A stretch of DNA of 64,000 nucleotides from Melampsora larici-populina 98AG31. Its lineage: Eukaryota > Basidiomycota > Pucciniomycetes > Pucciniales > Melampsoraceae. The position numbers and the translations under genes are program-made. Under the pieces are notes generated by a model. The model saw only the letters and a list, made by a program, of their open reading frames with translations, searched no databases and was not told the origin of the DNA. Positions within the stretch are counted from its first letter, which is position 1. Each line of letters begins with the position of its first letter. The stretch spans positions 103,280-167,279 of the forward strand of contig NW_006768832.1 of the NCBI RefSeq assembly GCF_000204055.1, in the 5' to 3' direction. Shown here piece by piece: positions 9,867 through 21,117 of the stretch.

Positions 9867-10999
9867 CAATCAATGTAGAAGACCATCAGACTGATGATGG
9901 GGACTGTGAAGTACTGATCCCTGAGGTTCCTGAACTTTCCCCGGAAGAGGAAGCACTCTATCGTCCTCTTTACGACAAGCTACTTGACTCGGCAAAGGTA
10001 GCAAAAGATTGTGCAAGATTCAAGACTCCTTCAGCCCAGAAAAACAAAAAGCTTTCCCTCTGAGCTTTCAAGAAGAGGGTTCAAGAGGTATGTGATACAC
10101 AAGCTCATTTGAAAACTCCTTTATTTCATCATGGACCCCTCATTGTCCTTGTCCTTTCCTTCTTTCTGAAATACTTATGGCTACTTTTCATCTTCAACCA
10201 CATGTATCTGCCCTATCTTTCAACTTTCTAACATCAAATGAAACATCATTGACTAACTATTTTCATTCAACTCTCCTTTCACTTCCAGCTTCACCATAAT
10301 GCAATTCTTGCGGACTTCAACTACTACACAATTGCGTGCAAGACCTTGGGGACTGGTTGGTGACCTCTTTACCCAAAATCAGCACCTGGATGGACGAGCA
10401 GATCAAATTTCAGACAATATTCCCAATCTACTGCCAAGCCAGACCCAAAATCAATGAAATCAAGGCGGCTGGAGCGGCTGCCAAGGCGAGCAACAACACC
10501 AATAAAAACAAATTTAGTCGTCCTCCAAACAAGTCAGACCGCGAAAGTACCGAGCTCACAAGTTTGTTGCTAGCACAGATCAGTCAGTCAAACAAGATCA
10601 GATCTTACTACTTTTTGATTTTGACTGAGACAACTTCTTTCATTCAACTTTTTAGAGGCACTTGGTGTTACTCTTCGTACTAGAGGTTTTCCACGAGGTC
10701 CAGATCTGCTGGCTTTGTTTGATAAACACAAGGTTGATTTGAAATCTGTTCGCCATTCAGAATCAGTGTTGCCTATCAGCGAGGTCATGCTAGGATTTGA
10801 TGGTATGAAAACTCTTGGTCGGCGACATTGGCTTCAAGACATCAAGGATAAGAAATTTAAGACGTTCAAGAAGAACTCACCTGTGGCTGAGTCTTGGTCA
10901 GTTCTGGGAGGCGAAGTTCAAGAGGGTGATGATGGTGAAGGTGGAGGAGACAGACCCGGTGGTGAAGGTGGAATATGTAATCATTGTGTCCATTTGTAA

Positions 11000-12444
11000 C
11001 TTACTTTTATATTGTTTCTTCTTTATTCTAGTATTGTATTAAAATGCAACATAAACCGTTATTACAATGACAATGGAATTGATCAATGTCATAGTATTGC
11101 TCAAAAGAGCCTCAAGCAGTTGGATCAGATGCATCTGATACCTTGTTCATAAAACCAAAATCAATTGCTGTTCATTTTCACTTTTCACAAATGCCAAGAT
11201 CACAAATGATAAGAGAGATAAATTCTAAGAATTGTAAAGTTCTACAAATTTAATTACTTTAAAAACAACATAGACGATGTCAAAAATGAGTCATGAACAA
11301 ACAACACCTCAAAACAAACAAAGAATAATACGTCAAACGGAACAAATCGACAAACTGTATATAGATCAATGAGACTTTTCAGATCTTTCTTTGAACAATT
11401 CTATTCATTTCTATTATGCTCAAGGACTGTTTCAGTTGAATCTTGAAGTGAAAGTGCTACGCACAAATCCAACGTGTATAAATCTCTCGCAATTACCTCA
11501 TCTCACTTATTTCATCTATGTCTGTCAATAGACAGGTTCTTTTCTTTCCAAGCACTGTTTCCGTCTGTTTCCGCTGAATTTTGAACAAGTCAAACGTGTA
11601 TAATCTTCTGGCAGTTGTTTCAGGTTGTTTCCTTTGATTTTAATTGTGAACAAATCAAATGTGTATAAACTTCTGGCAGTTATCTCACTTCACTCACAAC
11701 ATACATTTCCTTTGGTTTTTGTTTTGAAATTAATGACGTCTATTGAACCTCGTGTTTACCTAGACTTCTGAGTCTGTCAGTTGTTTTCATTTGAACCTAC
11801 ACAAGTATCACATTTACTTTGCTTGTAGATACTTGAGTTTCAATTTTCTTGTAGTATGCATATTGATACCAATAATGAAACTAATGAATCCGATCACATG
11901 TACTAGGTAAAGATAACAATGATGAAAAACATAAAGTCATAATCCCTCTTGATGCTTTTGTAACAGAAAGTCTTTCAGAATGATATTGAGATCCATATAT
12001 AGCAAACTGAGAAGTCCTATTGTCCAAAATGAATTAAAACAAGTGAAAGAGTAGCCCGACTGATCTAATGATGTAAATAATTTCAATGAGTAACTTAATC
12101 ATACTAAACTTGATAATCCAGTACCTTTACCTCCTAATAGAAAAATCCAAGGTATAGTAGCTAAAGCGTGAAATCCGGCTCAATTTGCATTATCACTGAG
12201 ATCAGATTCCGGAATGAGAGTACCAAGGACCAGAGCTGGGATAAGTAAGATGAGGAGGACATTATAGATTGTGAGTCAAGGGATGAGTCAAAATCAAATA
12301 TGCATGGTAACAGTGTGTCTGATGTTTAAGGGTTTTGGTAAGCAGATGCATCTGTCCCGCATGGATACTGTACAGGAAGTGCATTCCCAAGTATTCAGAT
12401 TTAAGTGCCTTGATACTTGGTTTGGTAACTGTGTTTTCCAACGC
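11000..12444. other. Intergenic with imperfect 75-bp repeats
   Basis: No gene is seen. At 11427-11700 three diverged copies of a unit share CTGTTTC, TGAATTTTGAA, CAAATC(A/C)AACGTGTATAA and CTTCTGGCAGTT. Short frames around 12271-12440 lack any motif. Confidence 0.5.
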
Positions 12445-13650
12445 AGTTGGATGCGTGTATGTACCTCTGTGAATCTGAGTGAATATTCAGATTCAGGGAC
12501 CTTGATTGGTCCTATGACACACTACGCAAGTTTATATGTATCTGGGATCATCAACCAAGGATGTACTGTTGTTGTTTTTTCATCAGTACACGCATACTGA
12601 TGAAAAAACCACAGTGTTTACAACACAACTTTTGCTGTGTATGTACCACCCTGATTCTGATTGGATTTTCAGAATTGGGGACCTTGATTGGTCCTATGAC
12701 ACACTACTCAAATACATATGTATCTGGGATCATCACCCAAGGATGTACTGTTGTTGTTTTTTCATCAGTACACGCATACTGATGGAGAAACAACAGCTTT
12801 TACAACACAACTCTTGCTGTGTATGTACCACCCTGATTCTGAGTGGATATTCAGAATCAGGGACCTTGATTGGTCCTATGACACACTACACAAGTTTATA
12901 TGTATCTGGGATCATTAACAAAGGATGTATTGTTGTTGTTTTTTCATCAGTACACGCATACTGATGAAAAAACAACAGTTTTTACAGCACAACTCTTGCT
13001 GTGTATGTACCACCCTGATTCTGATTGGATTTGAAGAATCAGGGACCTTGATTGGTCCTAAGACACACTACTCAAATACATATGTATCTGGGATCATCAA
13101 CAAAGGATGTACTGTTGTTGTTTTTTCATCAGTACACGCATACTTGCTTTTGGAACAGTTTTTACAACACAACTTTTGCTGTGTATGTACCACCCTGATT
13201 CTGCGTGGATATTCAGAATCAGGGACCTTTAATGGTCCTATGACACACTACACAAGCTTATATGTATCTGGGATCATTAACAAAGGATGTACTGTTGTTG
13301 TTTTTTCATCAGTACACACATACTGATGAAAAAACCACAGTTTTTACAACACAACTTTTGCTGTGTATGTACCACCCTGATTCTGATGGGATTTTCAGAA
13401 TCAAGGACCTTGATTGGTCCTATGACACACTACTCAAATACATATGTATCTGGGATCATCAACAAAGGATGTACTGTTGAAGTTTTTTCATCAGTACACG
13501 CATACTTGCATTTGGAACTGTCTTTACAACACAACTTTTGCTGTGTATTCACCACCCTGAATCTGAGTGGATATTCAGTCTGGGATCATCACGAAAGGAT
13601 GTAATGTGGAATTTTTTTCATCAGTCAACGCATACCTGGTTTTGGAACTG
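12445..13650. repeat. 182-bp tandem repeat with alternating A/B monomers
   Basis: The anchor GGGACCTTGATTGGTCC recurs at 12496, 12678, 12860, 13042, 13222 and 13404, giving spacings of 182, 182, 182, 180 and 182. Monomers alternate between type B (GATATTCAGAATC, CACAAGTTTATATG) and type A (GATTTTCAGAAT, ACTCAAATACATATG), so the real unit is a dimer of about 364 bp present three times. A partial, deleted copy follows to 13650. Some junctions hold a 13-bp hairpin TTTTTTCATCAGT/ACTGATGAAAAAA. Open frames of up to 142 codons over the array are by-products of the repeat and are not taken as genes. Confidence 0.9.
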
Positions 13651-13834
13651 TCATGAGAACTAATTTTTTCTGTTCAGTAGACTTACAAAAACACAAACAC
13701 CTGGACATATAAGGAGTTTTATCAACCAAACTATTTATATGTATGTACATGTACACAAAATAGGTTGTGTACATGTTCAGGAATATGTACACAACCTATG
13801 ACTATAGGAACAAACACACATGTCATCACATATA

Positions 13835-14030
13835 TGTGATCCAAATCACATACATGTGAATCCAAATCACATACATGTGAATCCAAATCACATACATGTG
13901 AAACCAATTCACATACATGTGCATCCAATTCACAGTGATTCAAATCAGATACATGTGATTCAAATCAGATACATGTGATTCAAATCAGATACATGTGATC
14001 CAATTCACATACATGTGAATACAACAATCA
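13835..14030. repeat. 21-bp minisatellite
   Basis: About nine copies of a unit near AATCACATACATGTGAATCCA follow one another, the last few varied to AATCAGATACATGTGATTC. Short open frames across it (repeated SHVCDLD) are not considered coding. Confidence 0.85.
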
Positions 14031-14076
14031 CAGCAATATGACGGTTTGTATTGCAGCTATTCACAAATGGTTTTAA

Positions 14077-14874
14077 ATGTTTAAGCTTCAAAACAGGGCT
14101 TTCATTATAATCATGTTTTTCATTGTACTAGCATTCTCAGCGGCGGGCGCCGCCATGGATTCAATATTGAACCCCGTCAAAGAATTCTGTCTGATGCCCA
14201 ATTTTGCCACACCTACCCCTTCATGGGATCACATCCAGTGTGGTCCCGGAACGTATTTTGACATTAGTAATACGTTGAAATCATCTTATTAGAGTCATTT
14301 AAAGAAAGCTTGCCCCCAAATTCACGCCAATATCCCCGAGCTTTGCGGGCAATTTGGGGCAAGTTTGTCTCAAAAGACTTTATGTGGCCTCATTCATTTG
14401 CCCCTGGATCATTCATTAAATTTAACCCATTATCAATGCTTGGTTTCAACTACCCAAAGGCAACCCTTAGGCTTTATATTCAAGTTTGGACTGTGATCAA
14501 CGTAATCACCCAAGCCCCCGTTACGAGCAAGCACATGTGATTTGCACCAGGAAATTATCATTCATAACTGCTTGGACAACTAACCGAGCAAGATCAAGGC
14601 GTAAATGTTAATCGCGTGCCATTATGTACAACATCAAGGTTTTGTGGAAATGTCCAAAGACATTTTCGCCCGTGAACATGAGACGCTAAGGCTATATGCT
14701 CAAATTGAACGGAACACAATGATACCCTGCACTGTGTCCACCACATACGTTCTCGACGTCGAGGAGGGAAGATATTCCCAGTTTGTTCCAACTTCGTATG
14801 TGGTGGTCGCAGTGCTGTGCCCTCATCATTGTCATGCAAAAGCCCAAGTAATGTCTATTAGCAAGCATTTTTAG
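14077..14874 (+). pseudogene. Candidate small secreted protein frame with in-frame stops
   Basis: The ATG at 14077 opens MFKLQNRAFIIIMFFIVLA followed by FSAAGA, a clear signal peptide with a small-residue cleavage site. The open part is only 71 codons, ending at TAG 14290-14292, with two Cys in the mature part. The same frame continues for 200 bp with four more Cys, then meets TGA 14494, TAA 14503, TAA 14581 and TAA 14602, and runs on as an open 89-codon stretch from ATG 14605 to 14874. All five stops are one C-to-T step from Gln or Arg codons. Either a 71-residue secreted protein is real, or a roughly 266-codon secreted Cys-rich gene has decayed without indels. No family recognised. Confidence 0.4.
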
Positions 14875-14917
14875 TCCATGCGTCGGGAACAAACGATACA
14901 CACATTGTCAATCATTA

Positions 14918-15079
14918 GCCGTGTTCAAACCAAACCCGGTTGACCCAAAAACCCAGTACACCCAGTTGCATCTTTGGTGGTAACTTTGTGTATCTAGTGA
15001 CAGCTCTTGACAGCTTCCAGCCAGAAAGTCAACCGGGTGTACCAGGTTTTTGTGCAACCGGGTTTGGTTTGAACACAGC
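14918..15079. mobile_element. 162-bp MITE with TA target duplication
   Basis: Ends read GCCGTGTTCAAACCAAACCC and, inverted, GCTGTGTTCAAACCAAACCC. The arms match over about 45 bp, including an ACCCGGTTG block. TA flanks both sides (14916-14917, 15080-15081), as for Tc1/mariner-type elements. Non-coding. Confidence 0.75.
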
Positions 15080-15205
15080 TATTTGAGCGTGTCTCAGTTC
15101 AATTTAATAAATCCTCAACTCTGTCACTTTGAGCCGCGTTTCGAAATTGGCCAAAAAAATGGCCATTGCTTTTCCACAAGTTCTGATTGTAATGACATTT
15201 CAAAG

Positions 15206-17106
15206 TTAGCAAGTGGAGGACCTTTTCCAAAACTTGAGCTCACTTACCATCAACTCGATATAGTCCAAGCAACTCTTGAAATGACAATGTATGTGGTGGC
15301 GACGAAAAACTTCCGCCAACACTCTTTTTTCTTCCACGCCAGGCTCATGGCCAGTTATAAATACAATGTGTTCGAAATCGACAGGTTTTATGAGCGATTC
15401 CATCTTGAGTCCTTTCAATCCCTTGCGCCAATATTTGTGCGAGCACCAATAGTCCGTTATGTAAACCTGCACGTTTGCCAATATGTCTAGTTGCAACCAA
15501 GCCAGGCTAGGGTTCTCAACTGGCGAACTGATACTTCGTATGACCTTTAATTTAGGAAAACTCAAACGACTTATCTCGGCCGGGAGAAGATTTGGGACAG
15601 ATTGTACAAATAAAATCTCTAGCAAATCCCGCAACGCCAAAATGACTTCGGATGCTCTATCGCACCCGGGATGCGCAAGATATTCTAAGCATTTGATGTT
15701 ATGACCGTGGTTTTCACAAAAGTCTGTAATGGCGTTCAAGTCGTTCGTGTCGCACGCAGCCGCCAAGTGTTGTAAACTGGGGAGGGCTTCGCGATTTAAG
15801 CGCAGAGGTCGGATCGATCCAATGTCAAGTGATAGGGATTGTAGCTCGTTTGTCACATTGAGTAAATCTTCAATCAATTTTGGGTGATTTTTTTGAAGTC
15901 CATAGGGATCCGATGCAATGAACAACATTTTTAAACCTTTGATTTTTTTGATTGATTCAATAATCTCGGGCGTAAACCCTGCTCCCGATTTAAAACACAG
16001 TTTTAAGCTGGTTAAGGCATGACCACAAAATCTGATGACTTCCTCCACGTCCTCCAGCAAAATTGATTGATAGTTGAAGCTACTACTTTTGAAAGCAATT
16101 TGGTACGAAGCCGGTATGTCCTTCACGTTTGGATCAGTTTCCAGTTCTAAACTCATACCTGGCCAAACAATTCCGTCAACGCTAAGGTAGCTTAACCGGG
16201 CCACGGCTGAAATGTTTGCAGAGTGCCTCCAAGTTTTGACAAAGCAATTCATTACAAACGCTGAGGTGAAATGTAGATTTTGGTAGGCATACCGTAACAC
16301 GCCTGACGCCCATGTTTTCCCAAGGAACCGCAAGTTTAAGAGTTCTACCAACAATGAATTCTCGAATGGAGGTTGGTCGGCGATATTTTTAGAGTCGGTG
16401 GGGGTCTCTGGTAAATCTTCGACGAAGTAGAGTAAGATCAAGTCCACGACACTGTAAACATCATTCAACTTCCCCAATTTGGCAGAGGAAAATGATTAAT
16501 AGTACAGTTTTTCATAAAAGAATCTAATACTGCACACCTGGGCCATTTCACCCACACTACATATGTGCAGCAAGCTAAGTCAATAGTTTTCTATCATGTA
16601 CATACAGGTCTGCTCAGTTTTTTGCCCATCAGAATAAATAAATCACATGTTATACCACATGTAACTTTTTTGACTTTGAAATTTTTTTCCCAAAAATTCA
16701 CTACATATAATTCTGTAGCTGCTCAGGCAATATTGTTGAAGCTATGTCTTAGTAACAGAAAGTGTGTTACATGCAGTTGAGTTGATGAGATCACACCAAA
16801 ACATTGAGTCAGTGTATGTAGTCAATCTTTTGGAAGCTTTTTTCAATCTGAAAGAAGTTACAGCATGTATTACATATGAATAACTTGTCCTGATGAGCAG
16901 ATAACTGAGCAGAACTGTATGTACATGATAACCACATATTCACTGAGCCTGCTACACATATGTAGTGTGGGTGTTATGGCTCAGGTGTGGAGTGATAGAC
17001 CATTTTATGACAAATCATACTCCCAATCATTTTTCCCTGCCCACTTGGGGAACCCAAATAATGTCTGCAGTGCGACTTCGATTGGGAGGCAGGAGATATT
17101 GGTCAT
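15206..17106 (-). pseudogene. F-box/LRR-like gene 1, split by a MITE
   Basis: The body (16446-15206, stop TAA at 15208-15206) encodes about 412 residues of an F-box plus leucine-rich-repeat-like protein: repeated L..LSL, L..L..F blocks and a C-terminal region (WCSHKYWRKGL, FEHIVFITGHEPG) shared with three paralogs here. Its own ATG lies at 17106-17104 and reads MTNISCLPIEV. A 623-bp transposon then interrupts the gene, after which VDLILLYFVEDLPETP follows. Joining across the element restores the F-box core LPIEVVDLIL seen in the paralogs (LPVEIVEIIL, LPLEVVQMIL, IPVEIVELII). Such proteins are expected to recruit substrates to SCF ubiquitin ligases. Other than the insertion the frame is undamaged, so the event looks recent. 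Confidence 0.75.
16450..17072. mobile_element. 623-bp CACTA-like MITE, copy 1, in F-box gene 1
   Basis: The left end is CACTGTAAACATCATTCAAC. The right end, read inward, is CACTGCAGACATTATTTGGG. The two halves are alignable almost to the centre, making a near-complete imperfect palindrome. Target duplication CGA lies at 16447-16449 and 17073-17075. A copy of identical length lies inverted at 31506-32128. No transposase is encoded; short frames within it are incidental. Confidence 0.9.
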
Positions 17107-17830
17107 TTTGCACTTCTGCAATCGCTCTAATCGCCCTAAGTTCATTCAATTGGCCCTTGATCAATATCAATATTTCGGTTTGACACAGTGATTGATCCCG
17201 ATCCTTACTTATATCTAATTCACAGTATTATAATGATCTACTGTCTCGCTCGCCAAAAATTGCTTCAGGGCCCTCCGTTGATAATCTATCTCGAAAATCT
17301 GCGCCAGATCTATGGTTTTGAATTTGAGATTGCCTTCAATCCTCACTTGCGTTCTGATATCGCAAATTACTCATTGAAATTGTGTAATTCTTGCATTGCA
17401 TGCCTCCATGCTCCAGTCTTGCTTAGGGTTGCAGGCTAGAGGCGAAAGCATGATTTTAATGACGCACTTTGCGTACCACTAAGCATTGTACTCAGCTGCA
17501 GTTTAGTGATTTGGTGTTTGCAATGTACCCAAACCCCAAAGTTAGAATTGTCGCGTTTCTCACTCTTAGTTACCCGTCGGCTCTTGGGTTTTGGCACATA
17601 ATTTTACTTCCTACTGATTGTTGCGTTCTCCACACATGGTCACAATTCCAATTTCAAAGCATGCGTATTGTTGGACCCGTGCTTTATTTATGATTTAAAT
17701 TCATAGGTCACCTTATGAAAAGATCCAGGGCGAGAGCGGACAAAGATTTGGGCTTACCTGTCGACCCTCGATAATAGGTTCAGTCTAATCAGAAAGTCGC
17801 AAGCGTTCTAAATTCACAAACAACTGTGAG
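17107..17830. other. Intergenic, no gene seen
   Basis: Short plus-strand frames (for example 17188-17439, 83 codons) have no motif or initiation context that convinces. It separates F-box gene 1 from the TET/JBP-like gene. Confidence 0.35.
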
Positions 17831-19223
17831 TCATTTATTAGACCTTCTCTTGATTTGATCTACCTCTACTGGAAAATCCAATTTGCTCAACTTTGTCTTT
17901 CCTTCTTGCTCGTAGCACTTTACAACATCCTGTTTGTACTGAGCCCATTCTTCATCAGTTTTTCCTTCTCTCACTTTCAATTGCCCTTCAATCCGATTAA
18001 GCAATACCCGGTTGATTTGTAGAGAACAACCGAACCGAGTGATTGGTGAATCCTTCGCTTTGATAGCAGTCCAACTATTGTCGAATGTAGCCGAGCGCAA
18101 GGTATGATGAGTTTCATCTGATGCCCAGAGGCTTTCTATGACTCCATTGCATAAGTCAAGCCCACGTTCTACGTGATATTGATCGAGTATGACATGAGTA
18201 TTGACAGTGTCCTCAAGATAGTCAGAAGCTTCCACATGTTGTAATTCGCCCGCGTCCCGATTTATTTGAGTAAAGATTGTGTAAGTGTAGGCGCTGGCGT
18301 TTTTGTCGTCATGCGGGTTGTTGAACCCATCGCGTGTAACGACTACGCTTGATGCAAAGATGTTTGCGTTTGGCGATTTTGACCAAGTCGTGTCAGAGAG
18401 TGAAGCAATCTTGTGTTTCATTGCCAAGTCCTTATCTGATTGATACGCGCGCAGGCAGAGCCTTGCCATCCACTCAGCCATAATTTCGTTAATTAACGCA
18501 AGGTCGAGCATACGCTCCTGATCTTCGAGTATCAACGATATCTTCTTCCCAGTCTCCGCGTTTAAAGCCGTTACCCCTGAATCCCCATTGTCAAAAATTA
18601 CGTCATATAAAATCCCAACCCATTAAATAAACTCTCGGGCCAGAGCGAAAAACATGGCTTACCCATTTTACGACCTTTGTCATATCACTCACGGAAACCA
18701 GCGCTTCGCATCTCTGCCCAGTCTTTTAAGCTTTGGACCGAACCTGTCACCTTGACTTCCCCTCTAGCTAAGGTGTGTATATACAGAGTTTGCACTACAA
18801 ACTCCATGTCTTCCTTTAAATCCCTGCACATTTGAGCAAAAGGGGTAAACCGGCTGACCTGAAGAACCTTCCAGGTGTTGGCGTCTAGCGGAACCGAATT
18901 GCCGAATTCAATTTTTAGACGGGGTATTTCGGGCAGGTATTTCAAGTCGTGTTTTCCAAAATATGAATATGACAATGTTTCGGTATTCCGAAAGTCCGAG
19001 TGAGTTCCTCTCGTAGGGACTCAAACCTCGACACTCTGATTCCCTCTTGATTTGGGTGATTTCCGAGCTTACGCTTAGCCCTGAGCCGGCCTCGATCCTT
19101 GTCCTTTTCTTTCGTATACTCAATAGCACTCCTAGATTGTTTCTTGTTTACCTTTTGTGGGCCTTTTTCTTTATTTATCCTGCTGACAATGTGATCCAAA
19201 ACACCAGAATCAGTTATAAACAT
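17831..19223 (-). pseudogene. TET/JBP-like 2OG-Fe(II) oxygenase gene, damaged
   Basis: The main exon (from about 18610 to stop 17831) contains TWSKSPNANIFASSVVVTRDG and FNNPHDDKNASAYTYTIF, where H and D of HDD match the Fe(II) HxD motif of TET/JBP dioxygenases. TRFGCSLQINRVLL lies at the place of the C-terminal double-stranded beta-helix block. Family members oxidise 5-methylcytosine or thymine bases in DNA. The upstream part is at 18975-18685 (ending AEMRSAGFRE) and 19223-18942 (basic, ending REELTRTFGIPKH). These two overlap in different frames near 18970, so a frameshift is likely. A TGA at 18687-18685 is followed by YDKGRKMG and a GTAAGC donor, suggesting a Trp-to-stop change. Fungal TET/JBP genes are often expanded alongside transposons. 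Confidence 0.6.
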
Positions 19224-20415
19224 TCAAGATTGCCTTGGGAAAATCCATTCTTATGTTCCGCCGGAAGAGCTACGCCCCGAGTCTATGGTTCTTTCCCACA
19301 TTTGGAATTTGATCCAGTTAACTCGGGACTGACCCATCCACCGCTATAGAAAAATTGATGGTTATTATGGGTGCGCAGTAGGCAAAAAGCAAATGACCAG
19401 AGGGAGATTAAGCATACCTCGTAGACATTCTTTAGCAGTAATAGTTGCCGCCTCAATCAGGTTGATTATCGGGGTTACAATTTGAAATATCAGGTTATAT
19501 GTTTGAGCAATGTTAGCCAAGCTTGTAGTTAGTATTCATTACATGTTGAGTATTATAAGTCGATCGAATGAACCAGGTCCAATATCAGATTTTTCACTTA
19601 TGACAATGCCGAAGGACAAATTCGAGTCACGTCCAAGCTTACTTTGTTACCATAAACCAAAGTACAAAACAGGTTGAGGTACCGTCTGCAATCGTTGAAA
19701 TAGGATATCAAGATCGAATCTTTTGAGTAGGAAGGAAAGATGATATATAAAGTGACACAAGTAACTAATTGGTTTGATTTGAACTTCGAACTTTGCAAAC
19801 ATGGGTATTTTTAGGGGGGGATAGGTTTGAGCCAACTGAGCAGCCCACACGTGTTAAATTCGTAGGATTTTATTCAATGCGTTTTAACTTGTGAAACTCA
19901 GGCCACACCGGCTTATGTATGGCGAAAATTCCAAGCATGTCATAATTGAACTAACCCATAAGTCGATAGGCTTCTACCAGGCACGAGTATCCTTAGAGAC
20001 TAAGCTTTTCAACTCCTAAAATCCTACGTTCTTTACATTTAGCATATCAAAACAGTACATTGCGCGAAATAATTTACAGTTGGCGGAATCGCGATATATG
20101 GCTAGGAAATTTTTGTTCCTTGGATCAAGCCAGGAGCGCTTGTTCCTTCAATATAAGTAAACTTCAACCATCCTCGATCTAACTTATACTCCCCATACAA
20201 TCCCAGTATGGTAACCTCCTATATCATGCTTGCGGTGAGCAATGTAACAGAATGTATCCTGGCGCGATATTCTGGGCATTGAGCCACCACCGATCAATTG
20301 TATCTTGGAGTGCTATACTGATGCTTGTCTTTCAAGTTTCCCGTTTACGTTCCCTTGAATGAGTTATGAATATTAACTGCGGACGTTCACTTTGGTCTCA
20401 AACTTTGGCGCTTAC
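19224..20415. other. Intergenic, no gene seen
   Basis: No long frame or obvious repeat is visible. The 3' exon of the zinc-knuckle gene could lie in its right-hand part but could not be placed. Confidence 0.3.
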
Positions 20416-21117
20416 CTGATACCTTTCTCCGAATGCACGCGCGAAAAGTTCCGGAGTTGGCCACCTCGAGAAGTCTTTTGTTCAATTGTTGCTTTGGTGC
20501 TTCCTTTTTGGCTTTGCTACCCTCCGCGTCGAGTTCGCGGTTGCCAGATTGACCGGCTTTGCCTGTAATACATGCGCGGGAGACATGATTGAATGAGGTT
20601 TCAAAGGTGAAAGTTAATAAATCCACTTACTTGAGTGTTCAACCGCGTCGAGCATAGCAAGATCTTGCTCTCTAAAGACCCAGGGGGTCAAAACATCAAC
20701 GTCACAACCAATGTATTCTACTCGAATCCACCAGTTGACCAATTTCAGCTATTGAATACACGTGCATTTTGAAATATACCCTGGCTTACGTGGAGCGTCT
20801 TTAAGTTCCATTGCTAACACATCAGCACGTGCTTTCGCCAAGGCTTGTGGGGACATCACGAGCATGTTCATGCTGTAATCTTTCCCCGTGGTTACTCGAC
20901 GATATGTTTGAAAAGCTGGCCCTGACTTGAATTTATGAGGGCAACCTTTACCGCGGTCTTGCCGATGTCCAAATTTGCCGCAGTCAAAACATTGGTCGTA
21001 TCCAGCGTGGATCAGAGGGTGTGCCATTTGCCCAATCTTTAATGGACGCAGTTCGGATTGTTCTTGTGGAGAGAGTCGATCGAACCAGGCAGAGTCGTGT
21101 TTTGATTGATTAGCCAT
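20416..21117 (-). CDS. Zinc-knuckle protein gene, 3' end unresolved
   Basis: The ATG at 21117 reads MANQSKHDSAWFDRLSPQEQ. Residues about 43-59 hold CFDCGKFGHRQDRGKGC, a zinc-knuckle-like C-x2-C-x4-H-x7-C with longer than usual last spacing. Three exons join in frame: 21117-20790, 20669-20631 and 20562-20416, with GTAAGC, GTAAGT and GTAAGC donors; the third is Lys-rich (GSKAKKEAPKQQ, LEVANSGTFRACIRRK). The last donor implies at least one more exon toward 20300 that I could not find. Single-stranded nucleic acid binding is the usual role of such knuckles. It lies between the TET/JBP-like gene and F-box gene 2, all on the minus strand. No family name can be given. Confidence 0.5.

Larger units (their letters stand above)
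8835..10999 (+). pseudogene. Multi-exon uncharacterised gene broken by transposon insertions
   Basis: The ATG at 8835 opens MPINTRSGKTTPPRALNIRG, a basic then charged N-terminus with a coiled-coil-like Glu/Arg segment. Introns fit at 9273-9352 and 10088-10288, with a fourth exon from about 10655 to the stop at 10997. Exon 2 has HAWNRFLAFLKLAYKNPS, like the start of an HMG-box-like unit. Later exons read YYTIACKTLGTG, WMDEQIKFQTIFPIYCQ, FPRGPDLLALFDKH and LGFDGMKTLGRRHWLQDI. I associate this order with a repetitive rust protein family (memory, unverified). Lesions: a 32-bp insertion at 9066-9097, a 206-bp MITE at 9661, a TGA at 10061 and a frameshift near 10340. Probably non-functional, recently so. 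Confidence 0.6.

Noticed and set aside
12271..13604. Several overlapping frames of 100-142 codons with repeated Cys-rich segments
   Set aside because: They arise because a 182-bp unit repeats in shifted frames; the same peptide appears in different frames, and the array is plainly non-coding satellite.
13731..13943. Minus frame with repeated SHVCDLD
   Set aside because: It is a translation of the 21-bp minisatellite, with no start context or homology.
13835..14030. CRISPR-like array of 21-bp repeats
   Set aside because: Units are contiguous without unique spacers, and the genome is eukaryotic.
15050..15490. 146-codon plus-strand frame
   Set aside because: Overlaps the end of F-box gene 1 in antisense; it has no motif and is a shadow.
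16450..17072. The 623-bp element acting as a spliced intron (introner)
   Set aside because: The best GT/AG pair at its borders would add one base and shift the F-box frame, and copy 2 and the exon-borne 206-bp element also lack suitable donor and acceptor pairs.
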